This document shows, piece after piece, positions 17,207 to 25,943 of a stretch of DNA of 64,000 bases. A model generated the notes under the pieces. It was not told the DNA's origin. It saw nothing but the letters and a program-made list of their open reading frames with translations, and did no database searches. Source of the stretch: Maridesulfovibrio ferrireducens (GTDB lineage: Bacteria > Desulfobacterota > Desulfovibrionia > Desulfovibrionales > Desulfovibrionaceae); assembly GCF_016342405.1 (NCBI RefSeq), contig NZ_JAEINN010000001.1:1-64000 (forward strand), written 5' to 3'. The number at the start of each line of letters is the position of its first letter. Position 1 is the first letter of the stretch. A program made the translations under genes and the position numbers.

Positions 17207-18001
17207 TTAACTCCTTTCTTCTTCGGTATTTTCATCGAGAAAAGGTGCATTCTTTGAGGCTGCATCGCCATTCATTTCTTCAACGCACTGGCGCAGCAGC
17301 GCATAGTGCAAGCCTATGAAGGACAGAGCTTTCATAGGTTCTCCTTCGGCAACAGCACGGGCTGTCTCTCTCCAGTTGGTAGCAGCCTTGTCGCGGTAGG
17401 AAGCGTTTTCATACAAGGTGAAATCGTGAGAGCTGAATCCCATTTGCAACGCACGCATCACCCATTCAAAAAGTTCGTTTCCAGCCATGCAGGCCAGCAT
17501 TATATTCAGCTTACGGTCTAGTTCCGCAGTGGCTTCCAAATCCGGTTCGGGTTCGCGTAATATCGCTTCAAAGCGCAGAGCTTCTTTGAGCAGCTCCTCT
17601 TTTTCGTCAGCGGTGGAGCGGGCAATTGCCAGAGTGGTAATTGTGCGGTCCATGCTTTCGCGAAATTCAATGAGCGTTTCAGGAGAAACCTGATTCTGTT
17701 TCAGAAAAAGTGCCAATGATTCAGAAATATTAGATACTTCAAGATGTTTGACATACGCGCCGCCTTTGACGCCCTTGCGGACCTCAAGAAGCCCTTTCTG
17801 TTTGAGAATCTTGACAGCTTCACGGATGACGCCCCGGCCTGTTCCGAACTGAGTTTGCATTTCCCGTTCACTGGGCAGCCGCTCGCCCGGTTTAAGTCTT
17901 CCATCAAAGATGGCGGCTTCAATCTGTAAAACAACTTCTTCACTTATCCGGCCGATGGACACAGGAATAAAAAGTTGTTTAATAGACTTATCTTCACTCA
18001 T
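17207..18001 (-). CDS. GntR/FadR-family regulator of the bet operon
   Basis: 264-residue regulator. The N-terminal winged helix (residues about 15-80) has LKPGERLPSEREMQTQFGTG and VIREAVKILKQKGLLEVRKG, the GntR signature. The rest is an all-helical FCD ligand-binding domain (FRESMDRTITTLA, HDF, LHYALL). It takes the place usually held by the TetR-type BetI, which is noteworthy. It is the first gene of the operon and has two TGGTCGTACC sites upstream, one touching its own start codon, so it very likely represses itself and betAB. The inducer is probably choline or betaine aldehyde (inference). Confidence 0.87.
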   Translation of the reverse strand: MSEDKSIKQLFIPVSIGRISEEVVLQIEAAIFDGRLKPGERLPSEREMQTQFGTGRGVIREAVKILKQKGLLEVRKGVKGGAYVKHLEVSNISESLALFLKQNQVSPETLIEFRESMDRTITTLAIARSTADEKEELLKEALRFEAILREPEPDLEATAELDRKLNIMLACMAGNELFEWVMRALQMGFSSHDFTLYENASYRDKAATNWRETARAVAEGEPMKALSFIGLHYALLRQCVEEMNGDAASKNAPFLDENTEEERS

Positions 18002-18012
18002 TGGTCGTACCT
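18002..18012. promoter_or_regulatory. Proximal operator for the GntR regulator
   Basis: TGGTCGTACCT directly abuts the regulator's start codon (ATG at 18001-17999) and includes its AGG ribosome-binding region. It is a near copy of the perfect palindrome at 18074-18088. TGGTnnnACCA is the form bound by FadR-subfamily GntR proteins. Occupation here would block transcript elongation or initiation at the gene. Confidence 0.65.
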
Positions 18013-18073
18013 TTGTGTTCTTTTTGATGCTGTTTAAGTCGTTTTTAAGCGAAAAATTATATTATTATTCGCT

Positions 18074-18088
18074 AATGGTCGTACCATT
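18074..18088. promoter_or_regulatory. Distal operator for the GntR regulator
   Basis: Perfect palindrome AATGGT-CGT-ACCATT. Its centre is 74 bp, close to seven helical turns, from the centre of the proximal site at 18002-18012, so both sites face the same side of the helix and could be bridged. Confidence 0.7.
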
Positions 18089-18443
18089 GATATGTGTGAT
18101 TTTGCTTTTATGTCAACTTGTTTTTTCCAGAAAAGGTTGAGCAGGTAGGTAGGCAGCGGGACAAAATGTTTTTATTGTGCTTAATATCTAAAGATTCAGC
18201 TCTTTTTTGTCCTCTTTTAAAAGGCTAATTAAATCAAATAGGTATCCGTATTTTAACGTGAATTCACGTGAAAAGTTTTTGACAAGTAAGTTGTTCAAAG
18301 TGATGAATTATTCTGAGCTTTTATATGAAATCTCTACACATGCGCAAAGAGCGTCGTTTATGTAAAACAAAAATATCAGCCGCAATTCATTTTTTTAAAT
18401 ACACTTTGACCATTCTTACTCTGTCTAAGACAGGAGCATAAAA
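18089..18443. other. Intergenic region between bet operon and FG-GAP gene
   Basis: No gene is visible in this 355-bp gap. Its left part would hold the minus-strand bet promoter. A small perfect palindrome TGAATTCACGTGAA-type sequence lies near 18259-18272 (ACGTGAATTCACGT). AGGAG at 18431-18435 serves the TTG start of the next gene. Confidence 0.5.
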
Positions 18444-21056
18444 TTGAAGAAAATAACTTTCGTCATCTTTCTTTTTGGCTTATTTGCGTTTCCAAATATC
18501 TGTATGGCGGCATTGCCCGTTCAATCAATCGCTCATGTAGAGTCCTCTTTAAAATGCGGCTGGGAAAAAGTACCGCAGGATGCCGCTTCTAAAATACAAA
18601 TGCATTTGAAACAGGAGATGTGTCGTTTTGAACAACAGACTGATTACTCTCTGTCATCATCTATTCTGGATGGTGGCTTAAGTCTGAATGTAAATAAATA
18701 TGACACCCGTTTTAAACGCGGCAACAGCTGGTTTTCTCTGTCGCTTCATTCAGTAGGACGGGGCGGAGTGATGTTAAATTCTGCTGAACCTACACTTAAT
18801 CCTGACGGCTCAAAATTGAGTCTTATCAGAAAAGGTATGACTGAGTGGTATGTTAATCGTGGCGCCAGTCTTGAGCATGGTATGGTTTTAAATGAAAAAC
18901 CGAAAGGCGCAGGCTTGCTGAATGTTGCTTTCATTACATCAGGCAATTTGACTCCGATACAAGATGGGCAGGATATTGTTTTTATCGGTGAAGATTCCAT
19001 GCGCTATGCCGGCATCAAGGCTTGGGATGTTGCGGGGAAAGATCTCAGTTGTTCCATGTCTGTTGCTGATGGGAAATTGATTTGGGCTGTTGACGACTCA
19101 GATGCCGCCTACCCCGTAACTGTCGATCCAACGGTTACCTATGTTAAAAAAGTAACGGCAATAAGCGCCGGAGCTGGAGAACCACAAGAAGATGCATTCT
19201 TTGGGCATGAGGTGGCTATCTCTGGGAATATTATTGCTATCAGTGCTTATGGCAAAACAGTCGGTACGACTGTTAGCGCTGGAGCGGTGTATCTTTTTTC
19301 TAAAAACCAAGGCGGAGATAATAATTGGGGTTTTATAAAAAAAACTACCGCAGCTGACGCTGGCGGAGACAGGGAGCTGCAGTATTGCATGAAGTTTGGC
19401 GAGGGGATTGCTCTTTCCGGTGATACTCTTGTGGTAGCGTGCCCTTCAAAAGATATAGGAAATCCCTGGTGCGGAGCAGTTTATGTCTTCAGCAAGGATC
19501 AAGGACATGCTGATGAATGGGGTTTTTCTCAAAAAATAACTAACAGCGTAAGTGCTAACAGCCGCTTTGGCAACAGTGTTGCTATGTGCGGAGATGTTCT
19601 TGTCATAGGGCGTATGACTCAATGGGTAGGAGGTGTACAACAGGCTGGAATTGCTTACATATATACCCCTAATCCCGGGGTTCCAAACACTTGGCAATTG
19701 CTCAAGTCTATAACAGCGCAGACAGAAGCCGGAACTCCTGACTATAGAAGGGGTGCGAGTTTTTCTAAGAGTCTTGCTGTTTCCGAAAATACAATTATTG
19801 TGGGTGCCAGTAATGCTGAGTACGGACTCTCTGTGGCTGGAGCTGTTTATATCTATTCAAAAGATGCAGGTAGTCCCAATAATTGGGGTATAGTTAAAAA
19901 GATTGTTGCACGAAAAGATAATGGAGATGTGGATGTTCAATCGAGGGTAATGTATGGTTTATCTATAGATATTTCAGGAGATTTGGCTATAGTAGGGGCT
20001 CCAGGCTATCATATAGGTGCAAAAAGCTCAGCCGGAACGGCTTACATTTATTCCAAGGATAAAGACGGCGCAGATGAATGGGGAATTGTTAAGAAGTTAG
20101 TCGCACAAAAGGATAGTGGTGATGAGTATAGTTTTAAGGATGCAGAGTTTGGTAAAAAAGTATCAATTTCTGGTGATTTAGCAATTGTGGCTTCAAATTT
20201 CGGAGCATATCTTTATTCTAAAAGTCAGAGTGATGTGTCCACTTGGGGAATTGTTAAAGCCATTGGTGATAAGGAAATCGAGCCTTTGGCCGGCTTGGGT
20301 GAAGGCGTTGCAATTTGCGGTGATGATTACGTTATTGGTTCCAGTGGAAAGACTGAGGTGAATCTGGCAAATGCCGGGGCTGCATATATATTGACAACTC
20401 CCAATGTGACGAAACCTTCCGGTTGTGCTGACAAAACAGTTATTGCAACTGAGGTTCAACCTGCTGGAACATCTGTCCTAATGAATTCCGTAGCCAAGAG
20501 AGTCAAGACCACCAAAGAGGTTAAGGATGAACATCAGACCCCGGATATGGACAGTATACTCGGTGCTAATGTTTATGAATTCACTGCAACTGTTACAGCC
20601 AATAAGATAGCCTATTTTGGTTTTAACAGCTCAAGCCTTGGTGAGCGCGCGGCTGGAGAAGTAAATCTGTTCAAATTATTTCCAGACAAGCCGTCTAAAA
20701 GTTTCACCTACAGTTCCGGCAAGAATCCCGAGAGTGAAGGGTATTTCTGGATTACTGACGAGGGGAACAGCGGGCAATATATTGACCCCAAAACTATTTT
20801 GGTGGGAGCGCGAACTTACACCGTCAACTACGCGGTTAAAGATAACGGGGAATATGATTTAAACCGTGTTCTAGGCGTAATTACCGACCCGGTTGTGCCT
20901 GGAACAGTCGGGGGAGCTAGTAGTGGCGGAAGTAGTTCCGGCTGTGTAATGAATCCGAAGGCAGACTTATCTATGGAACTGCTTGGGCTGTTGATTGTAG
21001 CTTTGGGTGGTATCTGTTTGCGAATGCGTCGTAAAATTAGATTTAAAAATTATTAA
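18444..21056 (+). CDS. Secreted FG-GAP repeat protein with C-terminal membrane anchor
   Basis: 870-residue exported protein starting at a TTG with AGGAG upstream. A signal peptide (KKITFVIFLFGLFAFPNICMA) is followed by about 200 residues without recognised similarity. At least six repeats of the FG-GAP beta-propeller type come next, each reading like FGxxVAISGDxxIVGAP then AGAAYIYSKDxxxxxxWGIVKK. This predicts a propeller for adhesion or ligand binding. The C-terminus has a Ser/Gly linker (GGASSGGSSSG), Cys, then MNPKADLSMELLGLLIVALGGICLRMRRK: a short hydrophobic helix followed by arginines, similar in layout to CTERM-type sorting tails. It is flanked by its own terminator. The ligand is unknown. 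Confidence 0.8.
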   Translation: MKKITFVIFLFGLFAFPNICMAALPVQSIAHVESSLKCGWEKVPQDAASKIQMHLKQEMCRFEQQTDYSLSSSILDGGLSLNVNKYDTRFKRGNSWFSLSLHSVGRGGVMLNSAEPTLNPDGSKLSLIRKGMTEWYVNRGASLEHGMVLNEKPKGAGLLNVAFITSGNLTPIQDGQDIVFIGEDSMRYAGIKAWDVAGKDLSCSMSVADGKLIWAVDDSDAAYPVTVDPTVTYVKKVTAISAGAGEPQEDAFFGHEVAISGNIIAISAYGKTVGTTVSAGAVYLFSKNQGGDNNWGFIKKTTAADAGGDRELQYCMKFGEGIALSGDTLVVACPSKDIGNPWCGAVYVFSKDQGHADEWGFSQKITNSVSANSRFGNSVAMCGDVLVIGRMTQWVGGVQQAGIAYIYTPNPGVPNTWQLLKSITAQTEAGTPDYRRGASFSKSLAVSENTIIVGASNAEYGLSVAGAVYIYSKDAGSPNNWGIVKKIVARKDNGDVDVQSRVMYGLSIDISGDLAIVGAPGYHIGAKSSAGTAYIYSKDKDGADEWGIVKKLVAQKDSGDEYSFKDAEFGKKVSISGDLAIVASNFGAYLYSKSQSDVSTWGIVKAIGDKEIEPLAGLGEGVAICGDDYVIGSSGKTEVNLANAGAAYILTTPNVTKPSGCADKTVIATEVQPAGTSVLMNSVAKRVKTTKEVKDEHQTPDMDSILGANVYEFTATVTANKIAYFGFNSSSLGERAAGEVNLFKLFPDKPSKSFTYSSGKNPESEGYFWITDEGNSGQYIDPKTILVGARTYTVNYAVKDNGEYDLNRVLGVITDPVVPGTVGGASSGGSSSGCVMNPKADLSMELLGLLIVALGGICLRMRRKIRFKNY

Positions 21057-21067
21057 AAAAATATTCC

Positions 21068-21114
21068 AAAGATGTCATGGTCATGTTTATGTTTGATCAT
21101 GACATCTTTTTTAG
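21068..21114. terminator. Bidirectional terminator between convergent genes
   Basis: Stem AAAGATGTCATG with CATGACATCTTTT, loop of about 18 bases, followed by a T run on the plus strand. It lies between the FG-GAP gene and the convergent sensor gene, and overlaps the latter's last codons. Confidence 0.75.
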
Positions 21115-23070
21115 CTCTGCAAGTCCCTTCTCAAGCTCTAGATAAGCTGCATCTCTATCCGGAATATTAGTCAAAACAAACTCTACTGTTGCATAAACAT
21201 TTTTCCACCTTGGGCGGCTCGGCAGAGTTTCATCGCTCAAGTACCTATCCAGAGTCTGAGTTCGAGCGTAACCGTCTTTTTCTATATATACGTTCCATAA
21301 TCCTGATTGGACGGCTAGGTCTGCTTTGCTAAACCTTGTGGCTGATTCCCAGTCTTTGAGAGTCTTTTTCATTATCCACACAGCAAATTGTCGTTTGTCG
21401 AGTGGCTTTGCTTCCGGGCGTAGCACCAGCGTATAGATAAGCTCATCTTCAACATCCAGCAGAGTTACAAGAGCAGAGGTGTTCAGGATGCTGCCGTCGG
21501 CAGTGGTTATCTGAAAATTATCCTGTTTGATGTTGTTCTCAGCTGTGGCATGCAGTTGTGGTATTTTTCGTAAAAAATCCGTAACTGTTGCGCAGTCCGG
21601 TTTGCTAAGTATGCTTGTCAATTGCTGTCCCAGAATATTCTCGGCGTGATAGCCCGTGAGATTTGTAAAAGCGCGGTTACTGAAATTTATTTCGTATTTA
21701 TGATTTGTTGCTAATATTGCGTCATCAACTGAATCCAGCATTTTCGAAAGCCGTATCTGTATAAGTTTATGGCTTTGTTCGGTCTTTTTTTGCGCTTCCA
21801 ACTCTCCTGAAATTTTTTCAACTCTGGATAAAGCCTCTGCAAAACGTACCGACATAAATATTGAATACGAAATGATGAAAATAAATGCTCCATAAAGGCC
21901 GAATTCCGCTGAACTGATGATGTTAAGGTCAAAAAGAATTTCATCTAATTCAGAATATGCCAAAGCCATATAGCCGGGAGCTAAAAAGATAACTCCTTTT
22001 TTACCCCGGAACAGGTCTATTAAGAATGTTGTGAAAAGATAGAGGTAAGCGGTTCTGCTGATGATGAAGTATGAAACTGCTACAGCAGAATAAGCAATTG
22101 GAGGTGCGACGAGAATATACATAATGTATAATCCTCCCAATGCGCTATATGTCCAATTGATAATTTTTCCATATTTTTTAGGAAAAAGTGAATGATAAAA
22201 TATAAGCAGTAAAGGGATCGCAATACCAGGAGGTAAAAGACATGCTTTTATGTACCAACTCCAGTCCATTGTCATAAACTGGGTTACTAAAAAAGCGGAT
22301 GGAGGATTGAAAATTGTTGTGATGCACCAGACAAGGCAAAAAAGGCCAAAGTATAAGTTTTCTTTGTTGGATCGTCTTACCAGAAAGATGATAAGATGGT
22401 AGAGTCCCATGATGAAAAGTACTCCGCCGAGAATGGCTCCGGAAATTCGGCGGTAACTAAGAACATTCTGAATTTGTTCATTACTGCCGAGGAGTATGCA
22501 GGAATTAATCCCTCCCTCTTCGTTGTGAAAGTTGGAAACCTCCAAGACAATATCAGCATATCCGTTTGCGGAGGGGAAAATCGGGGAGAGGAAGTGTTTG
22601 CGTGGAATTTCGGATTGTTTGTTTTTGCCAATAGTACCCGAGGAGACAATTTCGTTCCCGTTTACCGAGACGCGGCATACAGAAAGTACACCGGAAATAT
22701 ATAATGAATTTACTTCAAAATTGGGTTCAAACTTTACTTTCAGGCGATATGTTCCCTGTCCTTGTTTCGTTAGGGGAATACCTTGAGCTGTTTTTCCTTT
22801 CCAGATTGAGGGGAGAGGGAAGAAATCTTTTTTTTCGTTTAGTAATAATTTTTCAGGATTACTGGGGAGTGCGGCAGAGTGCTGATAAAATTCCCATTCG
22901 CCATCCAGCGGAGCCGGGCCTTGTGTGTTAAAGTCCCATCCGGAAAGGTCAAGGTAGCCTTTTACAGCTTTAAAGTGATGGTTGTCGGTTGTTTGAACAC
23001 ACCCGCTGAGCAGTAACAAAAATAAAAAAGCTGCTAATAAAAATAGACGGGTGAACTTCGTGTTGGGCAT
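21097..23070 (-). CDS. 7TM-DISM sensor lipoprotein with PAS domain
   Basis: 657-residue membrane sensor. The N-terminus has a lipobox (FLLLLSGC), then a periplasmic beta-sandwich of the 7TMR-DISMED2 type beginning YLDLSGWDF and containing PLDGEWEFY. Seven hydrophobic segments (about 215-400, from GAILGGVLFIMGLYHLIIFLV) form a 7TMR-DISM bundle. A short coiled coil leads to a PAS domain (LDSVDDAILATNHKYEINFSNRAFTNLTGYHAENILGQ). The last 150 residues show no histidine kinase, GGDEF or EAL motif, so the output is unclear. Such receptors often sense carbohydrate or small ligands in the periplasm. Monocistronic. Confidence 0.75.
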   Translation of the reverse strand: MPNTKFTRLFLLAAFLFLLLLSGCVQTTDNHHFKAVKGYLDLSGWDFNTQGPAPLDGEWEFYQHSAALPSNPEKLLLNEKKDFFPLPSIWKGKTAQGIPLTKQGQGTYRLKVKFEPNFEVNSLYISGVLSVCRVSVNGNEIVSSGTIGKNKQSEIPRKHFLSPIFPSANGYADIVLEVSNFHNEEGGINSCILLGSNEQIQNVLSYRRISGAILGGVLFIMGLYHLIIFLVRRSNKENLYFGLFCLVWCITTIFNPPSAFLVTQFMTMDWSWYIKACLLPPGIAIPLLLIFYHSLFPKKYGKIINWTYSALGGLYIMYILVAPPIAYSAVAVSYFIISRTAYLYLFTTFLIDLFRGKKGVIFLAPGYMALAYSELDEILFDLNIISSAEFGLYGAFIFIISYSIFMSVRFAEALSRVEKISGELEAQKKTEQSHKLIQIRLSKMLDSVDDAILATNHKYEINFSNRAFTNLTGYHAENILGQQLTSILSKPDCATVTDFLRKIPQLHATAENNIKQDNFQITTADGSILNTSALVTLLDVEDELIYTLVLRPEAKPLDKRQFAVWIMKKTLKDWESATRFSKADLAVQSGLWNVYIEKDGYARTQTLDRYLSDETLPSRPRWKNVYATVEFVLTNIPDRDAAYLELEKGLAELKKMS

Positions 23071-23201
23071 TTATTCCGACTGAGCTATGTTGTTGAAATC
23101 TGATCGGATTTGAACTGCTAGTAGTTGTTAAGGGATTTGTCGCAAAATAATTCAATTTTGTCAAAATTGCTGTAGTTAAAATTTCTTGGAGATTGAATTA
23201 T

Positions 23202-23268
23202 AACTTTCCCCTTGATGAGCCAAGTGGCAATTGCAGTTACTGTTGTCTGGCTCATCAAGCAAGGAAAG
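23202..23268. repeat. Long inverted repeat downstream of the molybdenum-hydroxylase operon
   Basis: Arms CTTGATGAGCCA (23211-23222) and TGGCTCATCAAG (23248-23259) pair perfectly. They can be lengthened with small bulges through CTTTCC and GGAAAG to about 18 pairs. The T-tract is poor on both strands, so it is not a textbook terminator. It follows the last operon gene on the minus strand and could protect the mRNA 3' end. Confidence 0.55.
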
Positions 23269-23308
23269 CTGTGTTTATTTGGCGATGTGTTGTTGTTTTA
23301 AATGATCA

Positions 23309-24328
23309 TTATTTTCCGAATCCGCAAACCGGATAACGGCATTCCTTACACCCTTCGCAATATCCGCCGTGTCCCAGTGCTACGATGTCATCGCGGGACA
23401 CTTCTTTTCCCGCCAGAATGCGGGGGATTATCAGATCGAAGATGCTGGCTTTATAGTACATGACGCAACCGGGCAGTCCTACTACAGGGATGTCTCCGAT
23501 TTTAGCGAGCATGAACATGGCACCGGGGAAGGTCGGAGCTCCGTAAGTTATAACTTCAGCTCCGGCGGCGCGGATGGATGACGGGGTCTGGTCGTCCGGG
23601 TCAACTGACATGCCTCCGGTGAGTACTATGAAATCAGCGCCTTGTTTAATAAAGTCGTGGATAGCCTGTACTGTCATTTCCTGCTGATCGGAAACAAAGG
23701 TTTGTCCGAGAATTGTGCTGCCGTACCCTTCAAATTTCTTGTTCACAACCGGACCAAATTTGTCTTTGATACGTCCGTTGAAGACTTCGCTCCCCGTTGT
23801 AATAACACCGACTTTACAGGTTTTGAGGGGGCGTACCTGAATCAGCGGCGAATTTGCACGCAACACCTGTTCCGCTTCAGCAACAATTTCTTCGGGAACG
23901 ACTAAAGGAATAACCCGCGTTCCGGCAAGGCCTCGGCCTTTTTTTACCAGCTGGTTGCTATGTATGGTGCCGAAGATGACATCTTTTACAGAGTTCAGTT
24001 TGAACAGAGTGTCGGTGTCTATATCGATGAGTCCGTCATATGCGGCGGTGAGGTTGATTTTTCCTTCAGTGGGTAAGCTGAGTTCAATACCCGGACCTGC
24101 GGCAGCTTTTGCTATGCGCAGAGCTGCGTCATCTTCATGCACATAACCGTCTTCGGGATCAAATACATAAAGGTGCTCCTTGCCGATATCCAGAAGGGTG
24201 GGAATATCATCTTTGCAGACGACATGCCCTCTGCGGAAAGCCGGTCCTTTGTTATCTCCGGGAACAATGCGGGTTATATCATGGCAGAGAACTGTGCCTA
24301 TCGCATCCTGTACATTAATGGTTTTCAT
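23309..24328 (-). CDS. Molybdopterin-binding protein (MoeA/MogA-like)
   Basis: 339 residues, last gene of the molybdenum-hydroxylase operon. The C-terminal half has the molybdopterin-binding MoCF fold: VGVITTGSEVFNGRIKDKFG, FIKQGADFIVLTGGMSVDPDDQTP and IPVVGLPGCVMYYKASIFDLI. The N-terminal half (INVQDAIGTVLCHDITRIVPG, GPAFRRGHVVCKDDIP) resembles MoeA's head region but is shorter than in full MoeA. The end, GGYCEGCKECRYPVCGFGK, is a Cys-rich tail that could bind a metal or Fe-S cluster. The likely job is dedicated cofactor handling for the hydroxylase in the same operon, rather than general MoeA function. Confidence 0.82.
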   Translation of the reverse strand: MKTINVQDAIGTVLCHDITRIVPGDNKGPAFRRGHVVCKDDIPTLLDIGKEHLYVFDPEDGYVHEDDAALRIAKAAAGPGIELSLPTEGKINLTAAYDGLIDIDTDTLFKLNSVKDVIFGTIHSNQLVKKGRGLAGTRVIPLVVPEEIVAEAEQVLRANSPLIQVRPLKTCKVGVITTGSEVFNGRIKDKFGPVVNKKFEGYGSTILGQTFVSDQQEMTVQAIHDFIKQGADFIVLTGGMSVDPDDQTPSSIRAAGAEVITYGAPTFPGAMFMLAKIGDIPVVGLPGCVMYYKASIFDLIIPRILAGKEVSRDDIVALGHGGYCEGCKECRYPVCGFGK

Positions 24329-24353
24329 TTTTAACCTCTATATATTCGAATAA

Positions 24354-25922
24354 TTATTTATTGATAGGTGCACAGTGGGCTTCAACCCATCCGGTGCTTT
24401 TGTATTCTTTCAGGAAAGCCGTTACTCCGATGAAAATGATCCCCAGCACAGGCAGTCCCGCGACTATTGATGCGGTCTGTAATACTGAAAGAGGCCCGTC
24501 AATAAGCATGATTCCAGTGGGGACGATTCCCAATGAAATAGCCCAGAAGAGGCGGTTCCAGCGGGCAGGTTCCTCATCGGGGGAAAGCATAGTTGTTGTG
24601 GTTGCTGCTAATGCAAAAGAAACAGCATCGAATGTTGTGGCCATGGAGATAGCCGTGACTGTGGAGAATACCAGCTTATATAATGAAGCAAAGGGAAGGA
24701 AATCGGCAATAGCCATGATGACGGTAGCGCCTTTCAGGTGTTGGACCATGCTGACCGCATCAAGTTGTCCGGTTATTTGCAGATATAATCCGAAGTTTCC
24801 GAAGATGAGATAGAAACATCCGCAACCGAGGGATGCAATGATAACTGGGCCGAGGACCACTTCGCGGACTGTGCGTCCTCGTGATATTTTAGCGATAAAC
24901 AGACTCATAAACGGGGCGTAGGCCACAAACCATGCGTAGTAGAAAACGGTCCAGTCCTGAGTGAATCCTTTGTTTCCGATCGGGTCCATCCATGTTGCCA
25001 TGGTCACGATCTCGGAAATCATCAGCCCCAGTGATGAAATTGCCATGTCGGTTAGAAACACAGTGGGGCCGGCAATAAATACGAAAAGCATCAGTCCTAA
25101 CGCTATGTAGACATTAAGGTCAGAAAGCTTGCTGAGACCTTTTTTAAGTCCCAGACAGGAAGTAATCGAGAATATGAGAGTTACGAAAACAAGGATGCCG
25201 AATTCCAATTGAAAGGAGTGTTCCAGTCCGGTAACCGAGACGACTCCTGCCGCAACAATCGGGATACCCAGTCCAAGCGCAGTAGCGGAACCGGCCACAA
25301 GTCCGGTCATGAATAATATATCAATAATTTTGCCGGGCCAGCCGTGAACACGGTTTCCCAGAAGACCCTTACATGCTTGGGAAATGTTCAGGATGGGAAC
25401 TTTTTTTACGTAGTAGCTATAGCCGATGGGAATGGCAAGGATAGCGTAAATGGACCAGCAGATTGGTCCCCAGTGAAACATGCCGTAAGCAGTACCCCAT
25501 TCCGCAGCCTTCCATGATCCGGCAGGTTCGCCGTGCATGGGGTAGGCCATGTAATAAGCCCAGTCGATGGACCCTCCGAACATAATACCCGCTCCGACTC
25601 CGGCACAGAAGAGCATTCCAATCCATGAAAAAGTTGAATATTCGATTTTGTCGCCGAGTCGTTTAGAACTCAAGGGACCGAAAGCGAACCAGAGAATAAG
25701 AGCGAACGCGCCTATAGCTGCGAGCATGTATAGCCAGCCCATTTGCACGGTGACAAATTTGAAAAGTTTATTGATGATTTGCTCGCCTTCTTTCGGATAG
25801 AGGAGAAGGGGGATACAGGTGGCAATAATAAGGGAAAATGCTCCGTAAAAGCAGATTTTACAGACGCCCTTTCTACCGGTGGGGCATGGTGCAAGTTGAT
25901 TATTATTTGTTTGATTATCCAT
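24354..25922 (-). CDS. BCCT-family quaternary amine transporter
   Basis: 522-residue, 12-helix transporter of the betaine/choline/carnitine family. Motifs include GVGAGIMFGGSIDWAYY (the glycine-rich TM3 stretch), WGTAYGMFHWGPICWSIYA, and WTVFYYAWFVAYAPFMSLFIAK with the aromatic residues that box trimethylammonium groups, followed by ISRGRTVREVV. The TM3 stretch has GAGIMFGGS, closer to CaiT-like exchangers than to Na+-coupled BetP. It sits inside the molybdenum-hydroxylase operon, 22 bp after yqeC, so it probably imports that enzyme's substrate or exchanges substrate for product, rather than serving general osmoprotection. Confidence 0.9.
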   Translation of the reverse strand: MDNQTNNNQLAPCPTGRKGVCKICFYGAFSLIIATCIPLLLYPKEGEQIINKLFKFVTVQMGWLYMLAAIGAFALILWFAFGPLSSKRLGDKIEYSTFSWIGMLFCAGVGAGIMFGGSIDWAYYMAYPMHGEPAGSWKAAEWGTAYGMFHWGPICWSIYAILAIPIGYSYYVKKVPILNISQACKGLLGNRVHGWPGKIIDILFMTGLVAGSATALGLGIPIVAAGVVSVTGLEHSFQLEFGILVFVTLIFSITSCLGLKKGLSKLSDLNVYIALGLMLFVFIAGPTVFLTDMAISSLGLMISEIVTMATWMDPIGNKGFTQDWTVFYYAWFVAYAPFMSLFIAKISRGRTVREVVLGPVIIASLGCGCFYLIFGNFGLYLQITGQLDAVSMVQHLKGATVIMAIADFLPFASLYKLVFSTVTAISMATTFDAVSFALAATTTTMLSPDEEPARWNRLFWAISLGIVPTGIMLIDGPLSVLQTASIVAGLPVLGIIFIGVTAFLKEYKSTGWVEAHCAPINK

Positions 25923-25943
25923 AGAGACCTCCTACTTCCAGAA

